The notes: generated from the sequence alone by a model not told the origin. Counted from the stretch's first letter, positions 48,409 through 58,235 are shown. The stretch: 64,000 bases of DNA from Atherinomorus stipes (GCA_023101725.1 JALJCO010003962.1:975001-1039000), one strand, 5' to 3'. Translations and numbers: made by a program.

Positions 48409-51400
48409 CCCTGCAGGCTGAACTAAGTAGTTAGAAAAGTAATGTTTCCAAGCACAAAAGATCAGTTCATAAGCAGGAGATGACCGATTCTAAAATTAAC
48501 AGGAGAACAACATCTGAGTGCATCACACTCATTGATCTGAAGAACTCGCCTCCAGCCTAAGCACACAGCTGAGGATCATGGGCCTCTCTGATGACGACCT
48601 AGAATCATCCTTGACAATGTGTAATGTTATACAGTGCTCGCCTTCCATGCAGCATACTAACCAAGCTCTTCTCTTTTCCCTAGTAGCCAGTCAGCAAGGA
48701 GTCTTGGTTTTATTATGCAAGACTCACATTGCTTCCACCCTGGATGCTTCAGGCATCCCTACTGTTTGCAGTTTTATTTAAGCCATCTCCAGACAGAGAG
48801 AACTAAGACATGTATGTACAGTAAACTACCAGTCAAAACTTTGGACATGTTTTCTTATTTGACTTAGTGGAAAAGTGTGCCAAAAATTTTAACAGGTATT
48901 GCAGATCTTTATTAAAAAATTTTGTACAGTGACAAAGAAAAAAATTCTTACTGATCAATGCTGAATGTTGCACATTATGTTCTGTAAACGAAAATGTTCC
49001 AAAGATCAAATTTCACTTAGTCCTCAGTCTTAATATTTTATCGATTTTCTGTTGTAGATAATCTGATCAGAAAGATCTAAGGACACACACACTGTGCAAT
49101 AACATCAGAAATTTGAGCAGCAAAGTATAGCTCTTGGTGCCACTGGCACATGGGTTTCATTATCCAGCCAAATAAAAAATCAAAAACTTGCACAGGCGCT
49201 TCATTTTTCAAATGAAAGGCTTGCCTATTATAAGCACTAATAAGTGGACTAAACTGGATGTTAATTTCACTATTAAGTTGCTCAAACATAGGTGGCGTGC
49301 ATCATTACTTACTCCTCTGCTCCATTTCTCTCATGTCTTCTGGTGGAATTTTGAGCTTGTCCACATGATCGCGAAGGACACTGGCCCACTTCTGCAGTGA
49401 CTCCATAATGGTCCAGGGCCGTGACATGTCCGCAACAAACACAGCTAGGCAGTCAGGTAGTGACTTAGCTGTAACAGCAAACTTAAGAAGGCCTTTGTGG
49501 TACAAGTCTCCATCCAGGATCCACACATTACAGCGAGTAAGGTCTACATTGCCAAAAAAAAAGGGGGAAAAATAAAAGACAAAATTAAGTTTCAAAATGC
49601 TGCTCTGGGTTTTTTTTTTTGTGTATGTGTTTTTTAAAAGTTCCTTCTGTTAATCAAATTGAGAAAATTCACAGCAGGTGAACCCACCATCTCGGTCTTC
49701 ATCATGGACGTTTAGGTAAAGATACTCCAGTCCCCTTCCCTTCTTGTTGTGTTCAGCTCCTTGAAGTTTGGCCATGAGTGTTGTTTTTCCTGATCCATCC
49801 TCACCTGCAAGACGTTTAACACGTCATTCATAGCTTAAGTAGGCTAGGTAATATTGACAAGGCCTGCCACAAACAATTATTTGATAATAGACTAATCACC
49901 GATTATGTTGGCGATTATTCTACTAATCGGATCAAATGAAAATTGTAGCATATTTACAATACCAGTCAAAAAATTCGGACACTTTCTCATTGAATCTATT
50001 TGAAAAACATGTCCACACTTTTGACTGGTAGTTTGTGTTAATTTATGTCAATATACAATTCAAGAAAAGCTGACCAGACAGAAAGACGGACAAGGCAGAG
50101 GAAGGTACAACAGCAATTTTGAAAGGAAAAACAAAGCTTAAAGACAAACGATTAGTCGATTATGAAATAAGTCAAACTATCAAAATAGTGGCAGCCCTAA
50201 TATTGACCATTTCTAACCTAAGTAAATCAGCAGTGATTCTAATGCTACATGAAGAAAAATGGGTTTACATATGTAAATACATAATATTGGTTCTTGATTT
50301 TCTTGGGGAGCAGTTTAACTACTAAGAACAACAGGGAAAGTTGGTATTTTCTCAAACATGGTTCATAACAATATCTCACACTCCCCTCCAAATTCAAATG
50401 ATTACTGTCTTAAACCTTGAAGCAAACCAAGAGCTCAAGTTCAGACAAGACTACAATGTCTCATTCATATGTTCCTGACAAAAAGCATAGTTTAATAAGG
50501 TTTATTCACTTAAATATGACTCCACCCAACACGACTTTTCAGGACTAATATGTTTATGTTTTGCAACCCAAAAATGTGAGAGGTTAAGAAGCCAAAATTG
50601 CAGGCTTTGAAAAATTTGACAGGTTTACTATGTGAAATGCTAAGATTTTGAGAGCTCAGAATGGTTTCTAAAGTTTTGCCTTTATTTCCCTCAGGGCTGA
50701 CCAACCCAAATATGCTGCAGAAGCATAGTTTCCCCACATGTAAATAGCCAACACTCACCGAATACCAAGATGTTTTTTCCTGATGGCAACTTTGAACTCG
50801 ACCTAGTTGAAACTTCACTCAGTATTGAAGACCTACAAGAAGGAATACAACATGAGTAACAGGCAGCTGTCCTGTACAGCTCAGATTGGCTGTGAAGATG
50901 CACAGTGACAGTTCCCAATCCCAGATCAAAATCTGCTGTCAGAGCACCGCTCCAAAACGTTGCAGTTTGCATACTTCATTGATGGTAACATTCCTCAAGC
51001 TGGCCCACAGATGAGCCCACGTCAACGCAAAAACAGGAAATGTTCAGTCGACAACACTGACCGGTTTACTGCATTAAAGATCATAATAGCCTGAATTTAT
51101 GGAATTTGGCAAGTTAAGACTCCCATGACAGTGTGGTCCCAGGAGATACACATTATGTAATGATTAAAAAAAAACTTTGTGCACTCAAATTTCTTGTGTG
51201 AGATGTCAGCTTGCTTGATAACGTTTACGTTCCTGTTAGCTTACTGTATCCCCCATAAAGAAGCTATCTAATGTTTAGCTCTTGTCTCTATATAAACTGC
51301 CCAAGTCCTTGGTAATATGAGTGGCTACTTGAAACTCCGCATAACTGAAAAACAGCCTCTATAAAGGAAAAAACACTAATGAACGATCTAGGCTTGATAA

Positions 51401-51724
51401 TTGAAATGTAGAGAACGGGGAATGACAGTTGCCCAGTTAGCTGACGTTAGCTGATTTGCTAGCACAAATAACGTTAGCACACTGACCGCTCAGCTTCAGT
51501 TAGTGCTAACGTTACTGCTAGCCGGGCCGGCGTTTCATAGGAAACAACCGGCAGTGACAAAGCAGAACTATGGCGGCTGTGCTTTTCCTGCAGCCGTCTC
51601 AGCTGACAAGAAGTCCTATGAAGAACATCACAACTTGCCAAAGGTTTTGTCCTTCTTCGTCTTCGTTGTTATTGTCGCCCGACCCGGCTGCACCCGGGAG
51701 CTGTTTCTCCAGAACGGGAGCCAT
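34223..51724 (-). CDS. dync1li2: Cytoplasmic dynein 1 light intermediate chain 2
   Basis: The subunit of cytoplasmic dynein 1 that anchors to the heavy chain through a GTPase-like domain and recruits activating adaptors through its C-terminus. Thirteen exons join in frame to 489 residues (human 492). The N-terminus MAPVLEKQ is very like human LIC2 (MAPVGVEK). The P-loop GEDGSGKTT is at residues 54-62, followed by [20 protein letters not shown] and VADMSRPWT. After [16 protein letters not shown] and [17 protein letters not shown] come the C-terminal linker, the adaptor-binding helix [16 protein letters not shown] (about 414-429) and the end [20 protein letters not shown]. The alternative, LIC1, is unlikely because exon sequences and the ENEA terminus follow LIC2. 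Start ATG at 51724-51722 has A at -3 and G at +4. Intron 1 uses a GC donor; the others read GT-AG. Introns 4 and 5 are transposon-rich. Confidence 0.97.
34333..36316 (-). other. dync1li2 intron 12
   Basis: 2.0 kb intron. Nothing recognisable beyond AT-rich tracts (A/T runs near 36127-36151). Confidence 0.75.
36317..36445 (-). CDS. dync1li2: dync1li2 exon 12
   Basis: 129 bp, acceptor TTTTGCAG, donor GTACAA. Carries the conserved amphipathic helix [18 protein letters not shown]. In LIC proteins the FF and LL pairs contact Hook/BICD/Spindly-type adaptors. A Gly/Ala-rich stretch ([15 protein letters not shown]) follows. Confidence 0.94.
36446..37161 (-). other. dync1li2 intron 11
   Basis: A 716 bp AT-rich intron. 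No transposon end or RNA gene seen. Confidence 0.75.
37162..37276 (-). CDS. dync1li2: dync1li2 exon 11
   Basis: 115 bp, acceptor TGTTTCAG, donor GTTGGT. Ser/Pro/Gly-rich linker beginning [13 protein letters not shown] and ending VKKPDPNMK as in human LIC2. Confidence 0.92.
37372..37416 (-). CDS. dync1li2: dync1li2 exon 10
   Basis: 45 bp, acceptor TCGGCAG, donor GTAAGT. Encodes [15 protein letters not shown], the start of the flexible C-terminal linker. Confidence 0.92.
37691..37937. mobile_element. MITE-like element with 12 bp inverted ends, in dync1li2 intron 9
   Basis: The left end ACCTCCACCAAG and right end CTTGGTGGAGGT are exact inverted repeats. The interior ('ctcaaaaagttctgaatgga', 'gatgaaattttcaggga', 'gatccaggaaatttt') is a string I recognise as dispersed across fish genomes. 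Superfamily not determined; no clear target duplication. Confidence 0.6.
38176..38208. repeat. Perfect 14 bp hairpin in dync1li2 intron 9
   Basis: The arm AAGTTTGAGTGTAA (38176-38189) and its exact complement TTACACTCAAACTT (38195-38208) enclose a 5-base loop. A 12 bp near-tandem (tttaactgca) lies just upstream. Confidence 0.75.
38437..38496 (-). CDS. dync1li2: dync1li2 exon 9
   Basis: 60 bp, acceptor GTTTTCAG, donor GTAAGT. Encodes the 20 residues [20 protein letters not shown]. Confidence 0.95.
38607..38718 (-). CDS. dync1li2: dync1li2 exon 8
   Basis: 112 bp, acceptor CTCCTCAG, donor GTAAAC. Encodes [20 protein letters not shown], then [17 protein letters not shown]. Confidence 0.95.
38931..39066 (-). 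CDS. dync1li2: dync1li2 exon 7
   Basis: 136 bp, acceptor TAAAACAG, donor GTACGT. Encodes [19 protein letters not shown], then [13 protein letters not shown] and [10 protein letters not shown]. Confidence 0.95.
39231..39324 (-). CDS. dync1li2: dync1li2 exon 6
   Basis: 94 bp, acceptor TTCTTTCAG, donor GTATCC. Encodes [18 protein letters not shown] then [13 protein letters not shown]. Confidence 0.95.
39540..40165. repeat. Decayed dispersed repeat (DNA-transposon relic?)
   Basis: Phrases such as 'tgcatggatgtccccggaaa', 'gcccatgtgttacaacagc' and 'aacttttttggaatgtgttg' recall a common teleost non-autonomous element. Ends and target duplication could not be defined. Confidence 0.35.
41350..42485. 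mobile_element. Tc1-like transposon relic with purine-rich expansion
   Basis: The left terminus CACTGCCTGGACAAAAAAAA and inverted right terminus TTTTTTTTGGCCGGGCAGTG are bordered by TA on both sides (41348-41349 and 42486-42487), the Tc1/mariner target site. The right third (42150-42450) still reads, on the + strand with frame breaks, as the C-terminal part of a Tc1 transposase, including a TPLRIFGM / [15 protein letters not shown] region. The centre (about 41790-42145) is replaced by low-complexity purine DNA. Inactive. Confidence 0.8.
41790..42145. repeat. Long purine-rich low-complexity tract with G29 run
   Basis: About 350 bp of A/G, almost free of pyrimidines from about 41,935. It includes A-runs of 10 or more and 29 uninterrupted G at 42070-42098. 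It generates artificial Pro/Phe/Ser-rich minus-strand and Lys/Glu/Gly-rich plus-strand frames. Homopolymer lengths may be assembly-sensitive. Confidence 0.92.
42934..43274. mobile_element. hAT-type MITE, copy 2 (341 bp)
   Basis: Left end TAGGGATGTAACGATAA, right end TCATTACATCCATA (one changed base in the terminal motif). Perfect 8 bp duplication TTTAGTTG at 42926-42933 and 43275-43282. The interior matches copy 1 (8318-8714) in opposite orientation: 'ggaaaagcagcag', 'cccatgtggacag', 'aaagatgctggggggctatt'. Confidence 0.92.
43433..43964. mobile_element. hAT-type non-autonomous element (532 bp)
   Basis: Left end TAGGCCTGAGATGG, right end TCGTCCCAGGCCTG (inverted, imperfect). Flanks CGCACAGA and CGCACAGT agree at seven of eight. 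Internal 'caatatatcg' and 'cgatatattg' type motifs near both ends. No transposase frame. Confidence 0.7.
43983..44024. repeat. (CA/GCAC)n microsatellite
   Basis: Imperfect acac/cgca repeats just outside the preceding hAT element. Confidence 0.8.
45002..45162 (-). CDS. dync1li2: dync1li2 exon 5
   Basis: 161 bp, acceptor TTCCTCAG, donor GTAAAT. Encodes [20 protein letters not shown], then [16 protein letters not shown] and VCTK at a phase-0 end. Confidence 0.96.
45555..45770. repeat. Partial DNA-transposon fragment
   Basis: Starts with GGGGCCGTCCACACGGCG, an end typical of dispersed fish MITEs. The complementary right end was not located. Confidence 0.4.
48072..48282. mobile_element. Tc1/mariner-type MITE (211 bp)
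   Basis: The termini CACTACTCACAAAAAGTTA and TAACTTTTTGTGAGTAGTG are exact inverted repeats of 19 bp, followed by the near-matching continuation aggata / atatcc. TA precedes the left end; the right flank has GA instead. No coding capacity. Confidence 0.85.
48369..48406. repeat. Poly(A) tract (38 A)
   Basis: Uninterrupted A run in dync1li2 intron 4. No retroposon body was recognised immediately to its left. Confidence 0.95.
48827..48900. repeat. Single Tc1-type MITE end
   Basis: TACCAGTCAAAACTTTGGAC matches the inverted ends of the small element at 49960-50030. The opposite end was not seen, so this is a fragment. Confidence 0.5.
49313..49543 (-). CDS. dync1li2: dync1li2 exon 4
   Basis: 231 bp, acceptor AATGTAG, donor GTAAGT. 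Encodes [20 protein letters not shown] and [18 protein letters not shown], ending near DMREMEQR. Confidence 0.96.
49688..49804 (-). CDS. dync1li2: dync1li2 exon 3
   Basis: 117 bp, acceptor CTTGCAG, donor GTGGGT. Carries the nucleotide-binding P-loop [18 protein letters not shown] and [17 protein letters not shown]. Confidence 0.95.
49859..50199. mobile_element. hAT-type MITE carrying a nested insertion (341 bp)
   Basis: Left end AAGGCCTGCCACAAAC, right end (inverted) TAGGGCTGCCACTATT. Perfect 8 bp duplication ATATTGAC at 49851-49858 and 50200-50207. It lies in dync1li2 intron 2, 55 bp upstream of exon 3 in gene sense. A 71 bp Tc1-type MITE interrupts it. Confidence 0.88.
49960..50030. mobile_element. 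71 bp Tc1-type MITE nested in the hAT MITE
   Basis: Ends TACCAGTCAAAAAATTCGGA and (inverted) TACCAGTCAAAAGTGTGGAC, starting and ending with TA. It is younger than its hAT host. Confidence 0.75.
50759..50832 (-). CDS. dync1li2: dync1li2 exon 2
   Basis: 74 bp, acceptor CTTGTAG, donor GTGAGT. Encodes [20 protein letters not shown] then ILVF, leading into the P-loop. Confidence 0.95.
50833..51638 (-). other. dync1li2 intron 1 (GC-AG)
   Basis: 806 bp. Donor GCAAGT after TTTG, acceptor CCTTCTTGTAG. Only this junction restores LWSSILSEV. No repeat seen inside. Confidence 0.85.
51639..51724 (-). CDS. dync1li2: dync1li2 exon 1 (coding part)
   Basis: 28 codons plus two bases: [15 protein letters not shown] then [13 protein letters not shown], with Trp split across the junction. 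The donor is TTTG|GCAAGT, a GC donor. No GT donor nearby gives the required phase. Confidence 0.9.
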
Positions 51725-51860
51725 CTTCTCTTTCTACACCCACAAAGGCAAGGCCCTGCTGCTTGGGCACAACTAGCACCGCCTTCATCCAAGTAGTCAA
51801 GGGTGCGTTACATTCGTTGACAGCACCGCCGCGTCGGGACCAGGATGCACTGTTTGTCTT
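51725..51860 (-). promoter_or_regulatory. dync1li2 5' UTR / promoter region
   Basis: CpG-richer DNA than its surroundings, upstream of the ATG, with no TATA box seen. Start site not determinable. Confidence 0.4.
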
Positions 51861-54800
51861 TAGAATATAATCTGTTTGGGGGAATTATTTTTCGTATATA
51901 TTATAAGATAGAATCGTTTATGTATTTTAATGATTTTAACGTTTATATTATATAAGTGCTTTTCATACACGGACTGATTTAACTTGAGGTGAAACTACCG
52001 AACTGCCCCTCTGGCCTGATCCCAAAAAGTGATGTCATTGCAAGTTTACCAGCTGATAGCGAATAACAGTATGATCTAATTTGTAACCTCGTGGCTGCTA
52101 GCTTTACACAAATAATGACAAGAAATACGAGTTTTGGTGGAAATCATCCTCTTAGGTGAAGAATTGACTGATTTAAATTTTCTGTCCTCCAAGTGGAAAA
52201 AAAACAACAACTTTGGATTGATGTAACCAGTTTATTTGTATTCACGTTTTCAAAATGTATATAAGAAGATGTTATCAATTCATTTGAAAACCACCAATGA
52301 CTGTCATGAAAATTTATCTAGCGAAAGTAGTATTGCAGTAACGAACCTAAATATAACCTTACACAATTCCAAAACAATGCCACTGTTTGGTGTCGTGCTA
52401 ATAAACTTTTAATTGACTTAATCTGAATATGATACATCCATTCATTTGCAACAAAATCACAGTCACAGGAAAAATGGATGAGCCGTCTGTTTAATTTTGA
52501 ACTAAACTGGTATGAGTATATATGAGGTCTTTACATTAGTAAAAAAAAAAAAAAAGAGAGAGAGAGGGAGAGAGAGAGAACTAGTGTATGACTGTCAGTG
52601 CTTGTGCATATTTAGAAGCGCAATAGCATTATTTTATTCTGCCTTACAAATTCAGGCTTGCTTTGTTCCTGGGCTTCTTTTTCTTTTGGTCAGTTTGTGG
52701 TTAATATGGTTATGTCAACCCACTCTATAAGATTTGCACCAGATTAGAAAGTTGATACAGAGTATTTAATGGAGATGATGGTCAGCTGTTTATGCATTTA
52801 TTTGTGTAAGCTACAATGAAAAGTGTACAGGTAGGCTTACATTTGATTTGAATTGAATTGATTTTACAGACAAAAATGATGCCAAACTATTAACTGTCCA
52901 GTAGATGATGCTATTTGGACCTTTTTGAAAGTTTTTTTTTTTAAGTTGGAAATTGCCCCTTCAAGTTGTTGTATGTATTGCTCATTTGTTCTGTCAGATT
53001 AGAATATCGGATATTAGATTCACAAGTGGTACCATAGTAAATAGAATACTTAATTGTTGCCTTAAAAGCACAATTATGAAAAGGACTCAAACAGGCCATT
53101 TTTATTATAGGTACAGTATGTACTATGAAGTAGTTACAGGGATAGTTGCAGATAAGATCTCCCAAACCCTACTATTTTATAGTTTAATAGATAAATGGTC
53201 AAAATCTATCCCACCGAGATCAGTACAGTTTGCCATTGTAATACAATGCATTGTTAGAGATGGAAAAACCATTCATACCAGTGGTTAGTTTGAGCTTTAA
53301 TAACACTTAGGACATTTTTGCTAGTTTGCTGCCTTTGAAAGAAAAAGCACAGGCAAACAAGTACACTATAGATATCAATTCATGTTCCATAATAAATCAT
53401 AGATTTAAGTGAGCTGTTATTGATTATTATTTATACAATATATGAATCTGTCCCTCCCCTGTCTGTGAGAACTGTGAACAGGCCAAGCAGTTTATCACAT
53501 TCTTGCATACCCTCACTGTGGTTGTGAACTAGACCCATAGTGCATTGTAGCACCAAACACCTGCTTCTTTATTTTTCTTTGTTTCTTTCATTATGTCAGT
53601 CTGGGTCATCTGCACCAAGACTTGCAGACAATTGAGCTTTAGACGTTAACAATTACTTTGGGGGATTTTCCAAGGCTTACCCTCATGTCTTTGGTTCTTG
53701 TCTATGTGGAGCAGAGTGGTTGGCTGGGATGGTGGTTGCACTCTTGGGAGTGCATTCCACAGCTTTTGCATCATGTGAAAGTCAGCCTTCCCTGCCCCTT
53801 TGTCACTGTCTAGCCCTGCTGTCAGCAGGCAAAACAAACAAAATGGAGCTTATTTTCTTGGTTTCTATAACAGCTTTAAAAAAAAAAGAAAGAACAAAAA
53901 AGAAAGGGGTGGGCGCAGCTTCATTTTACTGGAGCAGAAAATGGTAAATCATTTTTAATAAAATAACTAGATTTACAGAATAGTATCTTTAATTTCTTCA
54001 TATATATTTGTGGCTTATAAAGTGAGGAGAGAGTTGTTGACTATTGCTAGATAAATGCATTAAACATTCTAGTTTGATCATTTTCAGTTATAAAATGTTA
54101 ATATAGGGTCATCATGATCTTAAAGGCCAACAGGTTTTCCCCATCTCTGTATAGGATATCTCGTACTATCAATTTTGTAAACAGGAGAGGGCGCTGTCTC
54201 TTCAGTAATGCTGCATTTTCAGTTCTGTAATACCTGAGTGAAACATATTTATTTACATTGTTTTATTTTAGTTTTTTCACTCATAAAACCCAAGTGAAAC
54301 ATATATTTATTTGAAAATGAGCATTTATTTGTTAATAAAGTAAAACAAAACATGCATTTACCAGTAAAAACATTAGAAAAAACCCATATGAACAACTTGA
54401 AACTTTTCTACCTGATGAATTCAGTTATGTCAAATGAAAAAGTACAAACATTAACACATTCGCAGCTTTGGTGAATCCTCCCTTTTAATCTGCAGTAATT
54501 GCTCCTCTTCTAATGAAGTGAAACTAAAAATCACCCATGATTAAGTCAAAAAGCAGGAAAAACTTACCTGTCTGGTTGCATGCCACCTCATTTGGGATTA
54601 ATTAGCATGCTGAGCAGATTTGAGTGATCTAATCAAACTGCTTTTACAGTTATGTAGATAATGTCTTTTCTTCTAATTTCACTGAAACCATAAAGACTTA
54701 TAAATCTCATCCTTCATCTCCACATGGCTCCAGTGCTAAAAGCTTTCTTTTTTTTTTTTGGTTATGTGTATTTTGGCAGTTTTAAATAATAATTGTTCAA

Positions 54801-55500
54801 GTTATTTGCAAGTACAATCACCTCAGTGTTCCAGCAGATATTATTTCAGTAATATCAAGTATTCTCAATATGTGTATTAGTCATCAAGAGTTTTCACTCT
54901 GTGAAATCTCCAGTGACCTTCGGCTTGAATCAAATTCTTAAAAGTTGACAACATGATTATCTGGAAAGGTCTGTTGTTGAATTTCATAAAGTCTCACCCT
55001 GACCCAGCTTGTCCCATTAACACCTAGAAGGCAAATAGCAAAGAGGTGCAATGCTTTAGAATACTTTGCAGTAGTTGTGGCAAACAGTACCCATTGTAAT
55101 GTGACTGGCAACCTTGTATTATTGCAATCTATGGGTACATACATAGTCAGGACAGACTGTCCTTGTATGTTAAAAATGTCATGACATCTGTACACCAACA
55201 AATTATGGCAGCCCAAGAATATTTTGCATTTGCATGTTTTTGCACTTTTGAGCCAAACAAAATCTGTTTTTTAAATGATATATTTGAATTTGCTTAAAGC
55301 TTCCTATGAGAATAATTTGTAACAAGCATGCATGTTTTCCTGCTGACATGTCTGTGTAGACTGTGGTGCTCCAGTGGTTTCACTGACATAATGCCTCTTA
55401 TGCATAATTTATATTGCAGCAATACTCCCGGGGAGACCACTAACACTATTTCACCCAAAGAATTTCTTTCTGGCAAACCGAAAGAAAAAGAAAAATGCAG
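51861..55500. other. Intergenic region
   Basis: 3.6 kb of AT-rich DNA between the divergently transcribed dync1li2 and BASP1-like genes. Contains an A/AG-rich microsatellite at 52541-52580. No exon, RNA gene or transposon end was recognised. Confidence 0.65.
52541..52580. repeat. A-run plus (AG)n microsatellite
   Basis: 14 A followed by agagagagaggg-type repeats. Confidence 0.85.
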
Positions 55501-55539
55501 TTTCGTTTAAAGTGCAATAACTGGTGGTTCGTACATGAT

Positions 55540-55880
55540 CATCCTCAGTCCCCACACGAATGTTTTTGCAACAGGGAAACGTGCGCTGTAGTGGGTGTGT
55601 AAGGGAGAGGAGGGGTTAGAGATTGGGAGGGTATAGATTGCAGACGGAGCAGTCGTCGGGTTGGCTGGATTGTGATAGCGACAGATGTCCAGAAAACTAC
55701 GAGGGGCACTCCTCAGTTACAACACACTGCACCTCGGAGAGCAGGGGCGGAATCTGCAGCTGTCACTCCAAAGGGTTACCTCCATTATCGCATCCAGCCG
55801 GACACTGGAAAAGAAGAACAACTGACTCCTTTTTTAAAAAGGAAAAAGTAGGCTACAGGTCAGTTAAGAAGTCTTTTTTT
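55540..55880 (+). promoter_or_regulatory. Possible promoter and non-coding first exon of the BASP1-like gene
   Basis: BASP1 genes have a non-coding first exon, and the coding exon here begins at an acceptor (59224/59225), so an upstream exon is required. This stretch is GC-richer, has GA-rich lead sequence and a weak TATA-like 'gtatagatt' (55631-55639). GT donors are available near 55846 and 55859. Placement is inference. Confidence 0.3.
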
Positions 55881-55937
55881 TGTCATTTTTTTCTTTTTAC
55901 AATTGAAATGTGTATTGATTTACGTGTTGAATGCATA

Positions 55938-55938
55938 G

Positions 55939-56017
<79 letters not shown>
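55938..56017. repeat. (GAAA)n microsatellite
   Basis: About 80 bp of pure tetranucleotide units. It accounts for the Lys/Glu/Arg run in the 149-codon frame crossing it. Confidence 0.95.
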
Positions 56018-56018
<1 letters not shown>

Positions 56019-57820
56019 TTTTCTTTACCCACTGTTCTCGTTGATTTAATTCTTATATATTTTTATGTATAAAAGTTGGGATATTGAGGCCGTTTTATCT
56101 TTTCATAGTGTTGCGAATAAAACTTCCTCGTGTAAAGTGAAAAGAAAAAAAACGATCTTAGTTCATACAAAAATGTTCATTTTACGTTTCACATTTTCAA
56201 AAGCTCCTGAACAAAAAAGGGCAGAGCTGGTGAGGGAAGCAGCGGTGGGTGGCTTGAGATGGGGGGATGGAGACCTCTCCACTGCCTTCAACGCTGGTGC
56301 CGTGTATAGTTAAATTCCGCTGAGTAGAAACCTGCTGCAGTTTTCCTTATACTAACTACATCTCAGCGTCAGTGTGTTCTGCCAACTTTGCCCAGCTTGT
56401 TGCTTTTGTTAGTGAAATCAGCCTCTGGTGAGGAGTCCCCCCCATCCTTTGTTAGGGGCCGGTACATTCCGGAGACTCCATTTGCATTTGCATGTGTGTC
56501 CTTCATCTATCAAATAACAACGTGAAGAATTGAGTCTACTTTTTGCATTTCACGTTCAGTCTGAAATGGGTCTGACGTCATTGTGAATTATAAAGGTGCA
56601 AATGGTTGGATTTAGAAATATGAAGTTTTCTTCTTTTTTTTCCCTTCTTTTTGTGGCTTTGGCTTAACGGTGGAGACACCCGGAGAAGTATGTCGAGAGC
56701 AAAAAAACCCCAAAAACTATTATACACGCACATGAATTAAGTAGGCTGTGATCAATTAGAAATACACCTACAATGAAATAGATGTTATGAAACCAGATAT
56801 AATGAGTTTTTCAAACGGGCGTCATGGGTGTATCCAGTTTATTCCAGCCTGGTTTTATGGCGCATCCTGGTTTTATTGCCCCATTGCAGCACTACGGACA
56901 GTTCCCGATTGTTCATACCTGTGCCATCGTCCTGCCATGCAGGTTAGAAGTCCTGAGTGAGGCATTTTGGGCATAACATTGATTTTAACAATTTTTTGCG
57001 AAGTAGGCCTCTTCAATCTGTTAAAATGATGAGTCTATGGGAATTTAAACAGATGTAATACCTCCTAACTAGAGCAATAGTGACCTGTTTTTCATAGTTT
57101 GTATTCAAACAGACTTATTTGTTCAAGCTTCGCTGAAATACAATCCTCAACACAAAGCTGAACTTCCTGTTCTGCTGCTGCATTCTGTGGCAATCACTGC
57201 AGGAGGCTACATGTACTTCCTCCATAGCCACAACAGTGTTGTGAAATTACCTCAAAGAACTTATGTCAGTAGCACAAATTAGCTCCATTAAGTATGTGTC
57301 ATATTTATGTGGCAATTTTACATGGGTTTGCAGAAGATCTAGTTTAACAATTAAGACAATGAGTCTTACAGGCTCTGAATTGTTTCTCCGTGTGTGCTGA
57401 GGAACCTATTGCGCTACATACTAGTTTGTTACACTGAGAGAAGTAGTTGAGCATGTACATCATAGATTTTAACTAATACTTGTGGGCTCATTTGGCGTTT
57501 AGCCCTACAGACATTCCTGAAAGGATAGAGTCTGCGGGGCTGCCTGACCTCGGTAAAGTTCCCATGCATTAACATTTGTTTTCTAGCCAAACTGTGTTTG
57601 GCAGGGAGCAGTTTCTTAATTGAACTTCTTGTTCTTGTTCTCTTGTTCTTCTTGTTCTCTTTCAGAGAAAGAGACTTTTCTACAGAAATGAAAACTCTTT
57701 TTTATTTGAAGCAACTAAGTCAAAGTCATACAACATTTTAGATAAAACTGCAATCAGTGTTTATATTGTCACCACATATGTTATTTGTTCTGTCTAGATT
57801 AGATTTGCGTAGGTCAGGGC
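56018..57820 (+). other. Probable intron of the BASP1-like gene
   Basis: 1.8 kb without recognisable exons or element ends. Some GC-richer sequence to about 56.5 kb may belong to the promoter region. Confidence 0.5.
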
Positions 57821-57825
57821 AGAAA

Positions 57826-57892
57826 TACTACTACTACTAATCTTACTTTTACTACTACTACTACTACTACTACCAATAATAATAATAATAAT
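57826..57892. repeat. (ACT)n and (AAT)n microsatellites
   Basis: Adjacent trinucleotide runs. The (AAT)n part is the tail (TTA on the minus strand) of the SINE that follows. Confidence 0.85.
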
Positions 57893-58121
57893 GAAAAATT
57901 TACTTTATTAATCCCAATTGGGAAATGCAGTTCTCCATCTAACTCATCTCTAGACTAGAGAGCAGTGGGCTGCCATTGCACAGTGCCCAGGGAGCAAGTG
58001 GTGGGGGGTTAGGGACATCGCTCAAGGGCTCACAGTGGTTTACCCTCAGTGCCACACCAGGAACTTGAACGCTGGTTGCCTGAACCAAAGCTCACCTCTG
58101 TAACCACTAGGCCACCACTCC
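57878..58121 (-). mobile_element. tRNA-derived SINE, near full length
   Basis: On the minus strand the head has a box A-like TGGCCTAGTGGTTA and a box B-like GTTCAAGTTCC about 40 bp later. The body includes 'gcagcccactgctctct' and the 3' end 'gggattaataaagtaa' with a (TTA)n tail. A truncated relative is at 19250-19430. Confidence 0.75.
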
Positions 58122-58124
58122 TTA

Positions 58125-58170
58125 AAAATAAATGAATAAATAAATAAAAATGAATGAATGAATAAATGAA

Positions 58171-58233
<63 letters not shown>

Positions 58234-58235
58234 AA
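58125..58235. repeat. (AAAT)n microsatellite
   Basis: About 110 bp of aaat/gaat units between the SINE head and LINE relic. It may have grown from the LINE tail (TTTA on the minus strand). Confidence 0.95.

Larger units (their letters stand above)
45163..49312 (-). other. dync1li2 intron 4 (4.15 kb)
   Basis: Contains a fragment beginning 'ggggccgtccacacggcg' at about 45559 (a common fish DNA-transposon end), a (caaaa)n run at 47264-47290, the MITE at 48072-48282, 38 A at 48369-48406 and a Tc1-type end at 48827. The 101-codon + strand frame at 46142-46447 resembles no family I know and is not supported as a gene. Confidence 0.75.

Noticed and set aside
55623..56072. 149-codon frame near the BASP1-like 5' region
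   Set aside because: A third of it is the (GAAA)n microsatellite and the rest matches no family; more likely 5' UTR and intron.
57878..58121. tRNA gene suggested by A and B boxes
   Set aside because: The sequence continues into a SINE body and tail and has no cloverleaf; it is a tRNA-derived retroposon.
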